The notes: generated by a model not told the origin, from the letters alone. A stretch of 64,000 bases of DNA from Pseudonocardia terrae (GCF_021343995.1 NZ_JAJTTE010000010.1:1-64000), one strand, 5' to 3'; positions 42,195-51,154 are shown, numbered from the stretch's first letter. Numbers and translations: made by a program.

Positions 42195-42506
42195 TCACTT
42201 GAGCGCGTCGAGCAGCGCCTGGCGCTGGCGCTCGCCGAGGCCGGCGGCGCGGCGGGACGCGTCGATCCCGGTGCGCTCGAGCAGCGCCGAGACCTTGGCC
42301 GGGCCGTAGCCGGGGAGGCTCTTGAGGAGGTCCGCGACCTTGGTCTTGCCGACGATCTGGTCGGACTTCGCCCGGTCGAGCACGGCGGGGATGGTCTCCT
42401 CGCCCTTCGCGATCTTGTCCCGGAGCTCCTTGCGCGCCGTACGGGCCGCGGCGGCCTTCTTGAGCGCCTCCTGGCGCTGTTCGGGGGTCAGTGCGGGCAG
42501 TGCCAT
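42195..42506 (-). CDS. mihF: Actinobacterial integration host factor (mIHF)
   Basis: A 103-residue basic helical protein. MALPALTPEQRQEALKKAAAARTARKELRDKIAKGE and VADLLKSLPGYGPAKVSALLERTGI match mycobacterial and Streptomyces IHF. This nucleoid protein bends DNA, shares no fold with HU/IHF of proteobacteria, and is essential in mycobacteria. In most actinobacteria it sits next to gmk; here it does not, so it may be a second copy or a relocated gene. The ATG is preceded by GGAGAGGAG. An 8-bp dyad (CGACCACC/GGTGGTCG) lies in its upstream region. Confidence 0.93.
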   Translation of the reverse strand: MALPALTPEQRQEALKKAAAARTARKELRDKIAKGEETIPAVLDRAKSDQIVGKTKVADLLKSLPGYGPAKVSALLERTGIDASRRAAGLGERQRQALLDALK

Positions 42507-42695
42507 GGTGAGTGCTCCTCTCCTGTCGCCATCGACCACCCGCTCGGGGTGCGTCGGTGGTCGTTCCTGGTACAGCGTGGCCCATAGCGTGGCAGAACGC
42601 CGACGGCGCCACGCGGGAACCCCCAGTTCAGAGGCCCGAAAGCGTCGATAACGGTGTCGCAGAACCGCGAACGGCCGGTTCCGGACGCCGGACGG

Positions 42696-43145
42696 TCAGC
42701 GCGCGGCGAGCTGCCGGCGCAGCCGGACGTCGTCCCAGAGCGTCCGGACGGAGGCGATCCGGCCCTGCCGGACGGCCACCACGGACACCGCCAGAACGCG
42801 TACGGAGCGGCCGGTCGGCGGCACTCCGGGGAGCAGCCAGGGCAGCTCGCGGTCGTGCGTGAACGTCCACCGCAGCTCGTCGACGAGCCCGCGCGTGTCG
42901 ACCGTGCGCGAGATCCGCCGCCGTGCGAGGTCCGCCGGCAGGTGCGGGACGACCGTGTCCGCGAGGTGCCGCTCGACCTCCGCCCGGTCGTTGCCCCCGG
43001 TCATCGCGGGCATGTCGACGAGCACGGCCTCCGGGGCGAGCAGGGCCGCGGCGGCCGCCGCGTCGCCCCGCTCGTACACGGCCGACCAGAAGTCGTCCCA
43101 GACGCGCTCGGCCTCGCGCATCAGGACCTGCATGGCCGGGGTCAC
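42696..43145 (-). CDS. SnoaL-like (NTF2-fold) protein
   Basis: A 149-residue NTF2-fold protein: an N-terminal helix-rich DDFWSAVYERGDAAAAAALLAPEAVLVDMP and later DELRWTFTHDRELPWLLPG and VLAVSVVAVRQGRIASVRTLWD. This is the SnoaL-like fold used by polyketide cyclases, ketosteroid isomerases and many uncharacterised proteins. The GTG at 43145 is preferred over a TTG at 43181. Function unknown. Confidence 0.75.
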   Translation of the reverse strand: MTPAMQVLMREAERVWDDFWSAVYERGDAAAAAALLAPEAVLVDMPAMTGGNDRAEVERHLADTVVPHLPADLARRRISRTVDTRGLVDELRWTFTHDRELPWLLPGVPPTGRSVRVLAVSVVAVRQGRIASVRTLWDDVRLRRQLAAR

Positions 43146-43196
43146 GGCCCCGACGTTAGGTGGCGGCCCGGCGATCTCCAACCGGGCCGACGGCGG

Positions 43197-44540
43197 CTAT
43201 GCGGCTTCGTGATGATGTTTCGCGACGGCGTGCGCTCCCGTCACCGTGATCAGCCGGTGGCCGCGGTGGCGCGCGTAGCGCAGCGAACGGACCCAGCTGA
43301 ACAGCGTGCCGAACCGGTTGCCCCAGCCGATCAGGAACATGACGTGCACGTAGCACCAGAGCAGGAAGGCGAAATAGCCGGTGATCTTGAACCCGCGCAC
43401 GTCGGCGACCGCCTGACGGGCGCCGATCGTGGCCATGCTGCCCTTGTCGAAGTACCGGAACGGGGCCGGGGTCGTGGTGTCGCCCTTGGCCCGGTTCGCG
43501 ATGAGCTTGCCCACGTAGGTGCCCTGCTGCATCGCCACCTGTGCCACGCCGGGCAGCCGGTCGACGGTGGTGACCATGTCGCCGATGGCGTAGACGCCGT
43601 CGGCACCGGGCAGGCTGCAGTCCGGGTCGACGGCGAGCCGCCCCGCCCGGTCCGTCTCGGTGCCCGTGGCCTTGGCCAGCAGGGCGGCGAGCGGCGAGGC
43701 CTGGACGCCCGCGGCCCAGATCTTCGTGCGGGCGGTGATGGTGTCGACGCCCTGCGGCCCCTTCACCGTGATCGAGTCGTCGTCCATGTCGGTGGCGGCG
43801 GTGTTGAGCCGGATCTCGACGCCCATCTTCTCCAGGCGGCGGTGCGTGTACTTCTGCAGCTTCGGCGCGAAGGGCGGCAGGACCGAGGGCGCGGCGTCGA
43901 GCAGGATGATCTTCGCCGAGCGGGTGTCGATCGAGCGGTACTCCTTCGGCAGCACGTAGCGGGCGAGCTCCGCGAGCTGTCCGGTGATCTCGACCCCGGT
44001 CGGGCCGGCGCCGACGACGACGAAGGTCAGGTAGCTGTCCCGTTCCTTCTCGTCCGTCGCGATCTCGGCCAGCTCGTAGGCGCCGAGGATCTGGCTGCGC
44101 AGCGCCCGCGCGTCCTCGATGCTCTTCATGCCGGGCGCGTACTGGCTCCACTCGTCGTGCCCGAAGTAGGCGTGGGTCGCGCCGCCGGCGACCACCAGGT
44201 AGTCGTACGGCAGGTCGAGGCGCTGGTCGTTCGGCGCGAGCGCGCGTACGACCTTCTTCTCGAGGTCGATGTCGTAGACCTCGGCGAGCAGGGTGCGGGT
44301 GTGGGCCTGCTTCTTCACCACCCGGCGCAGCGCCGGCGCGATCAGGCCGGGCGACAGGATGCCGGTGGCCACCTGGTACAGCAGCGGCTGGAACAGGTGG
44401 TGGTTGGTCCGGTCGACGAGCGTCACGTCGACGTCGGCGTGGGCCAGCGCCTTGGCGACGCGCACCCCGCCGAACCCGCCGCCGACGACGACGACCTTCG
44501 TGCGGCCCTCGCGGGCGGGGATGTCCCCAGTGCTGCTCAC
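43197..44540 (-). CDS. ndh: Type II NADH dehydrogenase
   Basis: A 447-residue membrane-associated flavoprotein. It has an FAD-binding VVVVGGGFGGVRVAKAL, the NADH-binding VVVGAGPTGVEITGQLAEL, and a C-terminal hydrophobic segment (GYFAFLLWCYVHVMFLIGWGNRF) that tethers it to the membrane. It passes electrons from NADH to menaquinone without pumping protons. The GTG at 44540 follows GGAGGGG. Histidine-rich tail KHHHEAA. It appears to be a single gene. Confidence 0.93.
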   Translation of the reverse strand: MSSTGDIPAREGRTKVVVVGGGFGGVRVAKALAHADVDVTLVDRTNHHLFQPLLYQVATGILSPGLIAPALRRVVKKQAHTRTLLAEVYDIDLEKKVVRALAPNDQRLDLPYDYLVVAGGATHAYFGHDEWSQYAPGMKSIEDARALRSQILGAYELAEIATDEKERDSYLTFVVVGAGPTGVEITGQLAELARYVLPKEYRSIDTRSAKIILLDAAPSVLPPFAPKLQKYTHRRLEKMGVEIRLNTAATDMDDDSITVKGPQGVDTITARTKIWAAGVQASPLAALLAKATGTETDRAGRLAVDPDCSLPGADGVYAIGDMVTTVDRLPGVAQVAMQQGTYVGKLIANRAKGDTTTPAPFRYFDKGSMATIGARQAVADVRGFKITGYFAFLLWCYVHVMFLIGWGNRFGTLFSWVRSLRYARHRGHRLITVTGAHAVAKHHHEAA

Positions 44541-44701
44541 GTCCGTCTGCCCCTCCGGTGTTCCGGTGCCCGGGCCGGCGCGTGCCGGTGTCCGGTTCGT
44601 ACCGGTGTCTGGTGTACCGCAGCCCGGGCGCCGTCGCAGGACTGCGAGAGCAGCGTAATAGCGGTGCGCGGCGACCGTGCGCCGGGCGGGAGCCACGGGA
44701 C

Positions 44702-47700
44702 TCAGTTGCCCCCGGTGCCGCTCTCCGTCCCGCCGCCCGTCCCGCCGCCCGTCCCGCCGCCCGTCCCGCTCCCGTCACCCGCCGTCGGCGCGGCCGCGGC
44801 GGCGCAGGAGTCGGCGAGGGAGGTCGGGGCCGCGGATCCCGTCGCGGTCGCGTCCGAACCCGACGTCTCCGGCGTCGCCGGGGTGCTCGGCGCGGCGGAC
44901 GTCGTGGGCGGGGCCGCCGCCGCGGGCGGCGGGTTGATCGCGTCCTGCACGACCTTCTGCATGTACTCGACGTCCGGGCGCGAGGTGTCGAACTTGCCGT
45001 CCGGTTCCTTCGGGTCCGGCAGGCTCGGGTCGAACGAGATGCTCTGCAGGTGGAAGCCGTCGCCGGCCAGCGAGACCAGCGCCGGGAGCACCGCCTGCGG
45101 GATGTTCGTGTCGACGTTGTCCTTGGTCGCCTGCGCCACCTGCTGGAAGTTGGCCAGCAGGTCCGTCGGGCTCTTCTGGTTCAGCACGGCCTGGATGAGG
45201 CAGCGCTGGCGGCTCATCCGCTGGTAGTCGTTGCTGTCGCGGCGGGAGCGCGCGAACCAGAGCGCCTGCTCGCCGTTGAGGTTCTGCACCCCGGGCTCGA
45301 TGTAGCCGTCGGGCTTGACGTGCCGGCCGTCGGCGGTGACGCCGTTGATCGGCAGCGGTACGGGACCGACGTCGACCGTCACGCCGCCCAGCGCGTCGAT
45401 CAGCGTGGAGAAGCCCGCCATGTTGACCTCGAGGAAGTAGTCGATCGGCAGGCCCGTCATGTACGAGATCGACGACTGCAGGAGGTTCAGCCCGATGTCG
45501 TTCGTCGGGCCGGTGGGCGCCACCGCGGGGTTCTCGTGCGCGTAGGCGTACACGGCGTTGAGCAGGTAGTTGCCGGACAGCGGGTCGGCCGGGTCGTGGA
45601 AGCCCTGCGGGAACTTCTTCGCCATGGGCGAGCCGGGCGGGAACTCGGCGCGCTGGATGTTGCGCGGCAGCCCGAAGATCGTGGTGCGGCCGGACTTCGT
45701 GTCGATGCTGGCCACCATCATGGTGTCGGTGCGCGCGCCGGTGCGGTCCGGGCCGGCGTCGCTGCCCAGCAGCAGGACGTTCAGGCGCGGCTTGTTGATC
45801 GCCTCCGCGGCCGCGGTGCCGCCGGCGCCACCGCCGAACAGGTCGTTGAGCAGGGAGCGCTGCGAGTTGGCCAGGTCGGCCGCGTAGCCGAACGGCACGG
45901 CGATGGCCATGCACAGCACGGCTGCGACGGCCGTGCCCAGGATCTTGCGTCCGGCGCCCATGTTCCGCGGGCGGGCCAGGGCGTAGGTCCGGGCGATCTG
46001 GGCGATCCAGCCGAGCGCAGCCACGAGTGCGACGACCGCGCCGACGGCGAGGACCGTCGTCGACACCGCGTTCTCGAGCAGCGCCCGCCGGCTCATCGTC
46101 AGGACCGCGATCACGCCGGCCGCCACGACCAGCAGGAACAGGCCGAGGATCAGCCCGCCGGTGCGGCGGCGGCGCAGGAGCAGGTGCCCGGTACCGGGGA
46201 TCAGCGTCGACGCGGCGGTGGTCGCCAGCGCGCCGCGCAAGGTCCGCCGCGCGGTGGCCCTGCGGGCCTTCCCGCGCCCGGTGCCGGTGGCGTCCTCCCC
46301 GGCCTCGGCGCGCCGGCGGGCGGCGCGCTCGGCCGCGGCCTCGTTCGCGGGGATGCGGCGGGGGACGCGGGCCTCGGCGGGGTCGTCGAGGCCGCCGGCC
46401 CCGGCCGCCGTGCGGGTCTCGGTCCGGGCGTCGGTGCGGGCCGTCCCCTGCGCACCGGCGGACCGGGGGAGCGCGCGGGTCGGGACGCCCGAGACGTCGG
46501 ATCCGGTGCGGGTGGCCGCGGTGCCGGAGGTGTCGGTGGAGCTGCCTCCGGGCGGGAGCGTCCCGGGCCGCCGGCCGGTCTGACCGGGCGGGAGGCCGTC
46601 CGGACCGATGAGGGCGCGGGTGCGGTGCGTGGCGGCGCCCTCGGGGCGGCGGGAGCCCGGGCGGCGGTCGCCCGGTCGGCCGGGTCGACCGGCCTGGCCG
46701 GGCTGGTCGGGCTGGTCGGCTCGTGCGGGTCGGTCGGGTCGCCCGGTGCCCGGCGGCCGGCCGGGGTCGGACGGGGAGCGGCGGGCCTGGTCCGGCACGC
46801 CTCCAGGGGCGCCGGGCCGTCCCGGGGGAACACCGGGGCCGCCGAGCCCGGAGGCGCTGGCACTGCGGTCGCCGGGCGGGGGCTCCCCGGGGCGGCCGGG
46901 GGCACCGGGGCCCGGGGGCCGGGCGCGGCCGCCCTGCGCGGCACGCCCCTCGGGAGGGGGTCCCTGGGCGGGCCCGCCGCGGGGCGGACCGTCGGCACGG
47001 CCCGGGTTGCGCGGGGCGGCACCGGACCGCGGGTCGGGGCCGCGATCGGCGCGACCCGGAGCGCCGGGGCCGTTCCGACCGTCCGGACCACCCGGCGTCG
47101 AGCGTGCGCCGCGGCTGCGGTCGCCGGACCGGTCGTCCGGACCCGGACGACCGGGGTGTGAGGGGGAGCCGTTCGGGGAACCACCCGGGGCAGGCCCACC
47201 CGCGCGTCCCGGAGGCGGGGCGCTCGCGGATCGGTCGGGGCGGCGTGCGCCGCGGCCGAGATCCGGTGCCGGCGGCCGGCCGCTGGCGCTCGGCCTGCTG
47301 CGCGACGGGACGTCGGGGCCGGTGGGGCCCGGGGCACCGGGGCCGGGCACCGCGGGGGCGCCGCGGCCGTTCCGGCCCGCCGGACGCTGGGCGGGACCCT
47401 GCTGGCCGGGGCCGGGCTGACCGGGACCGGGCTGGCCGGGACCGGGCCGGGTAGGACCGCGCTGGGCAGGATCGGACGGGTTCGGGCGTTCCGCGTCCGG
47501 GCCGTGCCGCCGCGAGGGCCACGGCTCACGCGGAGCCGGCGCCTCGCCGGGCCGGCCGTTCACCCGGTTGCGAGGGCCGGGCGCGGAGGGATCGCCGGTG
47601 CCGTTCCCGGCCCGCCGGGTCGGAGGCTCCTGCACGAGCGGCCGCTCGGCGCGGCGGGGCCACGGCTCGCCGGAGCGCGCGGGGCGTCGTCCGGAGGGGA

Positions 47701-47794
47701 CGTCGGCGGGCTCACGGGCATCCCGGCCGTCGCCGGGCACGCGGGCGTCCTCGCGGGCGCGTCCGGTACGTGCGTCGTCGGCCACGTCGGACAC
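44702..47794 (-). CDS. LytR-CpsA-Psr (LCP) family protein with a very long disordered N-terminal region
   Basis: A 1,030-residue protein. The first 480 or so residues are low-complexity Pro/Gly/Arg/Asp sequence with a PGPGQPGPGQ repeat near residue 120. A basic stretch and three membrane helices follow (GGLILGLFLLVVAAGVIAVL, VSTTVLAVGAVVALVAALGW, KILGTAVAAVLCMAIAVPFG). The extracytoplasmic LCP domain has LNVLLLGSDAGPDRTGARTDTMMVASID and FGLPRNIQ, followed by GEQALWFARSRRDSNDYQRMSRQR. LCP enzymes attach arabinogalactan or other polymers to peptidoglycan. The tail is Ala/Thr/Gly rich (GTGGGTGGGTGGGT). The GTG at 47794 has GGAG upstream; GTG 47785 is the alternative. Confidence 0.88.
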   Translation of the reverse strand: MSDVADDARTGRAREDARVPGDGRDAREPADVPSGRRPARSGEPWPRRAERPLVQEPPTRRAGNGTGDPSAPGPRNRVNGRPGEAPAPREPWPSRRHGPDAERPNPSDPAQRGPTRPGPGQPGPGQPGPGQQGPAQRPAGRNGRGAPAVPGPGAPGPTGPDVPSRSRPSASGRPPAPDLGRGARRPDRSASAPPPGRAGGPAPGGSPNGSPSHPGRPGPDDRSGDRSRGARSTPGGPDGRNGPGAPGRADRGPDPRSGAAPRNPGRADGPPRGGPAQGPPPEGRAAQGGRARPPGPGAPGRPGEPPPGDRSASASGLGGPGVPPGRPGAPGGVPDQARRSPSDPGRPPGTGRPDRPARADQPDQPGQAGRPGRPGDRRPGSRRPEGAATHRTRALIGPDGLPPGQTGRRPGTLPPGGSSTDTSGTAATRTGSDVSGVPTRALPRSAGAQGTARTDARTETRTAAGAGGLDDPAEARVPRRIPANEAAAERAARRRAEAGEDATGTGRGKARRATARRTLRGALATTAASTLIPGTGHLLLRRRRTGGLILGLFLLVVAAGVIAVLTMSRRALLENAVSTTVLAVGAVVALVAALGWIAQIARTYALARPRNMGAGRKILGTAVAAVLCMAIAVPFGYAADLANSQRSLLNDLFGGGAGGTAAAEAINKPRLNVLLLGSDAGPDRTGARTDTMMVASIDTKSGRTTIFGLPRNIQRAEFPPGSPMAKKFPQGFHDPADPLSGNYLLNAVYAYAHENPAVAPTGPTNDIGLNLLQSSISYMTGLPIDYFLEVNMAGFSTLIDALGGVTVDVGPVPLPINGVTADGRHVKPDGYIEPGVQNLNGEQALWFARSRRDSNDYQRMSRQRCLIQAVLNQKSPTDLLANFQQVAQATKDNVDTNIPQAVLPALVSLAGDGFHLQSISFDPSLPDPKEPDGKFDTSRPDVEYMQKVVQDAINPPPAAAAPPTTSAAPSTPATPETSGSDATATGSAAPTSLADSCAAAAAPTAGDGSGTGGGTGGGTGGGTESGTGGN

Positions 47795-47956
47795 CCCCTT
47801 CTCCACAGACGACTCGGGACCGTACGGGCTGGTACGTGAGGCGGGGGTGGGCGGGCGTCCTCGGCGGAGGGCGCCGGGTCCACCGCCGGCACGCGGGATC
47901 TCGACGGCGAGATCCCGGCGAGGATACTGCCCGTCACGACACGGCCGGGGGTACCC

Positions 47957-48919
47957 CTACTGGTAGGAGACGAAGACCGGTCGGCCAGGTCCGACGGCCA
48001 GCGTCTCGGCCGGTCCGAACATCGGCCGGTCCTCGTCGTAGAAGTTCTTCCAGCCCCAGGTGACGCCGGGCGGGACACCCTGGTGCAGACGGTTCCAGGT
48101 CTCCATCTTCGCCCCACGCGTGCCGAAACCGTCGGCGTGCAGCAGGACGGACAATTCGTCACGGTCCGTGACGAGTTGCTCGCGGTTCCGGATCATCTGC
48201 GGCTGGAACTGGTGGAGCATCAGCAGTTTCTGCGGCAGGCGTGCCTCCCGGTTGAGATCGGCGAGCCAGGTCACGACGGCGTTGACCTCCGCCGCGTCGA
48301 CCGAGCCCACCTGGACCCGGTGCTTCTGCCCCGGGCGGAGCCGCCACTCGGGATCGAGGGCGAGCCCGACGTTCGGCCGCCGCAGCAGGTCGGTGTAGCG
48401 GCGGGCCTGGGTGAGGAAGTCGCTGCGGCCGGGCTGGAGGTCGAGCACGACGTACACCCCGGCCTCCGCGGCCGCGTCGACCCACGGCAGGAGGTCTTCG
48501 GGCCGGGACTCCGCCGAGTAGTCGCCGTCGGCCCCCGGGGCCGCGCTCGCGACCGTCGCGATGATCTCGAAGGCCGGCACGACCGGCTCACCGGCGAACG
48601 GTGCGTACTGGGCCGCGAGGTCACGGGCGCGCTGCACCGAGGCGGCGGTGCCCTGCTCGCCCAGCACGCCGAGCGCCGGTGCCCCCGGATGGCCGTAGAG
48701 GGCGACCATCATGCGCCCGGGGAAGAGGGTGCGGCCGCCTCCGGGCAGCTCGGGCACGGGCGGCGGGGTGGAGGTGGTCGCGGCCGGAGACGCCGGCGCG
48801 CTCGACGATCCCGCGGCCGGGTCGAGCGGTGCGGCGGCGCTGCTCGCGCACCCGCAGAGCAGCAGCACGCAGCCGAGAAGGGGGAGCAGGTGCCGGAGCC
48901 ACGTCGCCGCGCGAGCCAT
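47957..48919 (-). CDS. Lipoprotein of unknown function
   Basis: A 320-residue lipoprotein: signal peptide LRHLLPLLGCVLLLCGC with lipobox LCGC, then a Ser/Ala/Pro linker and a folded domain. That domain has VALYGHPGAPALGVLGE, VYVVLDLQPGRSDFLTQARRYTDLLRRPNVGLALDPEWRL and TWGWKNFYDEDRPM. The beta-alpha alternation suggests a TIM-barrel-like fold. I recognise it as an actinobacterial conserved lipoprotein but no activity is known. It is located 162 bases downstream of the LCP gene on the same strand, so a cell-wall role is plausible. Confidence 0.82.
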   Translation of the reverse strand: MARAATWLRHLLPLLGCVLLLCGCASSAAAPLDPAAGSSSAPASPAATTSTPPPVPELPGGGRTLFPGRMMVALYGHPGAPALGVLGEQGTAASVQRARDLAAQYAPFAGEPVVPAFEIIATVASAAPGADGDYSAESRPEDLLPWVDAAAEAGVYVVLDLQPGRSDFLTQARRYTDLLRRPNVGLALDPEWRLRPGQKHRVQVGSVDAAEVNAVVTWLADLNREARLPQKLLMLHQFQPQMIRNREQLVTDRDELSVLLHADGFGTRGAKMETWNRLHQGVPPGVTWGWKNFYDEDRPMFGPAETLAVGPGRPVFVSYQ

Positions 48920-49044
48920 CGGTGATCACGCTAGGCGCCGCTCGGTCGGCGTCGCCCGGCGACACGCGGTGCGCGACGAAGGGTGCACCCGGTCGGCCCA
49001 GCGGTCGAGGACGCGCCGGGCGGCCGGTGCGGTGAGGGTGTGGG

Positions 49045-49899
49045 TCAGCGGATGCGCGCGAGCGGGCTCGTGGGCCCCTCCTCGCGCGGCGGGCGGCCGC
49101 GGAGGATCCGCTTGAGCGCGGCGGTGTGCCGGCGGCTCACCGGCAGCTCCGGCGCGCCCGGCCCGTGCCCCATCCGCACGACGTACCCCGACCCGGACAG
49201 CCTCAGCTCGGTGATCAGCGGCAGCGAGACGAGGTAGGCGCGGTGGATCCGCACGAACCCGGCCTCGCGCCAGCGCTCCTCGAGCACGGACAGCGGGATC
49301 CGGACGAGGTGGCCGCCCTCCGTGGTGTGCAGGCGGGCGTAGTCGCCCTGGGCCTCGACGAAGCGGACGCTGGAGCGCGGGACGAGCTTGGTGGTGCCGG
49401 CCAGCTCGACCGGGATCACCTCGTCCTCCGGCGGCTCGGGTCGCACGGGCTGGGCGTGCGGCGCGGGCTGCGGCGGCCTCGGGCGGCTCTGGGCCCGGGT
49501 GGCGATGGTGCGGTCGATCGACCCGGCGAGCCGCTCGGAGCGCAGTGGCTTGAGCAGGTAGTCCACCGCGCCGATCTCGTAGGCGTCGACTGCGCGGTCG
49601 TCGTGCGCGGTCACGAAGACCACAGGCGGTGGCGCGGCCATGGCCGACAGGACCCGGGCGAGCTCCAGCCCGTCGAGACCCGGCATCCGGATGTCCAGGA
49701 ACACGACGTCCACCCCGGACTCGCCGGGCCCGGCGCCGGGGCGGCTCCCGAGGATCCGGAGGGCCTCGGTCGCGTCGGGCGCCGTGAGCACGGTGCCGAC
49801 GCGGTGGTCCTCGTTCAGCAGGTGGGCCAGTTCCTGAAGCGCCGGTTCCTCGTCGTCGACGGCCAGGACCGTCAGTCCGTCCGAGACCTGCGTGCTCAC
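49045..49899 (-). CDS. LytTR-family response regulator
   Basis: A 284-residue regulator. The N-terminal receiver domain has the acidic pocket AVDDEEP, phospho-acceptor Asp in VVFLDIRMPGLDG, Thr in VFVTAHD and Lys in YLLKPL. A Pro-rich linker leads to a LytTR DNA-binding domain (RFVEAQGDYARLHTTEGGHLVRIPLSVLEERW, FVRIHRAYLVSL). Such regulators usually bind direct repeats upstream of envelope or virulence genes. The GTG at 49899 follows GAGGAGG. No histidine kinase gene is adjacent, so the partner is unknown. Confidence 0.92.
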   Translation of the reverse strand: MSTQVSDGLTVLAVDDEEPALQELAHLLNEDHRVGTVLTAPDATEALRILGSRPGAGPGESGVDVVFLDIRMPGLDGLELARVLSAMAAPPPVVFVTAHDDRAVDAYEIGAVDYLLKPLRSERLAGSIDRTIATRAQSRPRPPQPAPHAQPVRPEPPEDEVIPVELAGTTKLVPRSSVRFVEAQGDYARLHTTEGGHLVRIPLSVLEERWREAGFVRIHRAYLVSLPLITELRLSGSGYVVRMGHGPGAPELPVSRRHTAALKRILRGRPPREEGPTSPLARIR

Positions 49900-50124
49900 G
49901 AGCGCCTCCTCGTGCATGTCGGGGAGCGGGCCGGGGAGCGGGCACCGCCACCTGTCGTGCCCCGACACCTGTGGGTGACTGCCGGCACAACGCTAGCGAA
50001 GGGGTGCGGTCGGCTCGACGACCGGTCGACGGCTGTTCCTCCCGCAGAGGCGAACGGCCCTCCCCCGACGCCGGCGACGGCGTGTCCTGGCGTGTCCAGA
50101 CCCCGAACGACCGTCCGGGAACAC

Positions 50125-50402
50125 CGGACGACCGCTCACCGCTCGACGGCGTCGCGCCCTTCGTCCGGCACGGCTCGATCCGCATGCCGGAGGTCGCCGA
50201 GATCGCGGCCTACTTCGGCGACGGCTTCTTCGCGAACAACATCTTCTGGCCGCCGGAGCACCACACCCGGCTGATCGGGCTCTACCGGCAGCGGTTCGAG
50301 CACTACGGCCACGGGCCCGCGGCGACCGCGACGGTCGGCCTGGGCGGGCAGTTCTTCGCCGGCCGGCGTCTGACGTCACTCTTCGTGGCCGACGTCCGGT
50401 GA
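50125..50402 (+). pseudogene. Fragment of an LLM-class flavin-dependent oxidoreductase gene
   Basis: The frame reads SPLDGVAPFVRHGSIR, MPEVAEIAAYFGDGFFANNI, FWPPEHHTRLIGLYRQRFEH and then YGHGPAATATVGLGGQFF. This is the middle of the CE1758-type luciferase-like monooxygenases (about 340 residues). Only about 75 codons of homology remain; upstream and downstream parts are absent and no suitable start exists. I treat it as a decayed gene remnant. Confidence 0.7.
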
Positions 50403-50652
50403 CACGACCCCGGGACGTGCGGGAGCGCCGGATGGTTCCCGTCGGCGCCCGGATGTGATGTTGACCCGCCGTGACCGTAACCCGGTTGCCGCAGCCGCGG
50501 CGGTCCGGGCACTCTGGACTCCGTGATCGTGACCCGGGAGGTGGGAGCGCTGCCGCACGTGCCGCCTTCGCCCTGCCGTCACGGTCGCCACGCGCGCGGG
50601 TGGTGTCGCGGTCACTGACCGTCCCCGTCCGTCGCCCGTCCCGGAGATCCCG

Positions 50653-50784
50653 ATGCGCACCCTCCTGATCCGCCCGTTCCTGAGCCGTCGTCTCCCCGTC
50701 GACCATCTGCGGACCGCGAGCGCCCTGTGTCGGGCCGGGGACCTGACACTCGCCGATCCCGCCGCCGTTCACGTTCGTCCGTAG
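50653..50784 (+). CDS. Small 43-residue protein, translationally coupled to the next gene
   Basis: The ATG at 50653 has GGAG six bases upstream. The product starts MRTLLIRPFLSRRLPVDH, continues LRTASALCRAG and ends DLTLADPAAVHVRP. Its TAG stop is part of the TAGGAG ribosome-binding site of the following gene, which indicates coupling. The SRRLPVDHLRTASALC stretch resembles the RRHxD...C pattern of actinobacterial leader peptides, but the downstream gene is not a known sulfur gene. Function unknown. Confidence 0.55.
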   Translation: MRTLLIRPFLSRRLPVDHLRTASALCRAGDLTLADPAAVHVRP

Positions 50785-50793
50785 GAGTACGAC

Positions 50794-51102
50794 ATGACCG
50801 CCCCGATCCACGACGAGGAGGCCGCCACCCCGGCGCCTCGGGCCGCGCAGCCCGCGCAGGCCGCGAACCTCGACCCGCCGACCGTCCGGCTGCCCAAGCC
50901 GACCCGGGACGACCGCCGCACCGAGATCGTCGACCGGCTGCTCGACGCGCTGGAGGACCTCGTCGCCCGGCACCGCGCCCTGGCCGGCAACCCGGCCCAG
51001 GTCGACCTGCACGCCGAGCTCATCGCGGCCGAGGTCGCGCACGAGCTCTCGGTCACCCGCTCGGCCCTGCGTCGCGCCCCGCACCTGCGCAGGACGGGCT
51101 GA
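50794..51102 (+). CDS. Small hypothetical protein (102 residues)
   Basis: The ATG at 50794 has TAGGAG seven bases upstream. The first 35 residues are Ala/Pro-rich and probably disordered. The rest is helical and charged (RTEIVDRLLDALEDLVARHRALAG, then HAELIAAEVAHELSVTRSAL). I do not recognise a family. It is followed by a strong terminator, so it and the 43-residue gene form a two-gene unit separate from the MftD-like gene. Confidence 0.65.
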   Translation: MTAPIHDEEAATPAPRAAQPAQAANLDPPTVRLPKPTRDDRRTEIVDRLLDALEDLVARHRALAGNPAQVDLHAELIAAEVAHELSVTRSALRRAPHLRRTG

Positions 51103-51115
51103 AGAAGGCTCGTCT

Positions 51116-51154
51116 CCGACGGCCCGCGACGCACGCCGCGTCGCGGGCCGTCGG
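51116..51154 (+). terminator. Perfect 16-bp stem-loop
   Basis: CCGACGGCCCGCGACG at 51116-51131 pairs with CGTCGCGGGCCGTCGG at 51139-51154 with a 7-base loop, followed by CGTTCTC. It ends the two small genes. Confidence 0.9.

Noticed and set aside
50458..50526. A 22-codon frame (MLTRRDRNPVAAAAAVRALW...) as another leader peptide
   Set aside because: No Cys, no ribosome-binding site and no closely following gene.
50653..51102. mftA and mftB for the downstream MftD-like gene
   Set aside because: The 43-residue peptide lacks the C-terminal IDGMCGVY of MftA, and the 102-residue protein does not look like MftB; a strong terminator separates them from the MftD-like gene.
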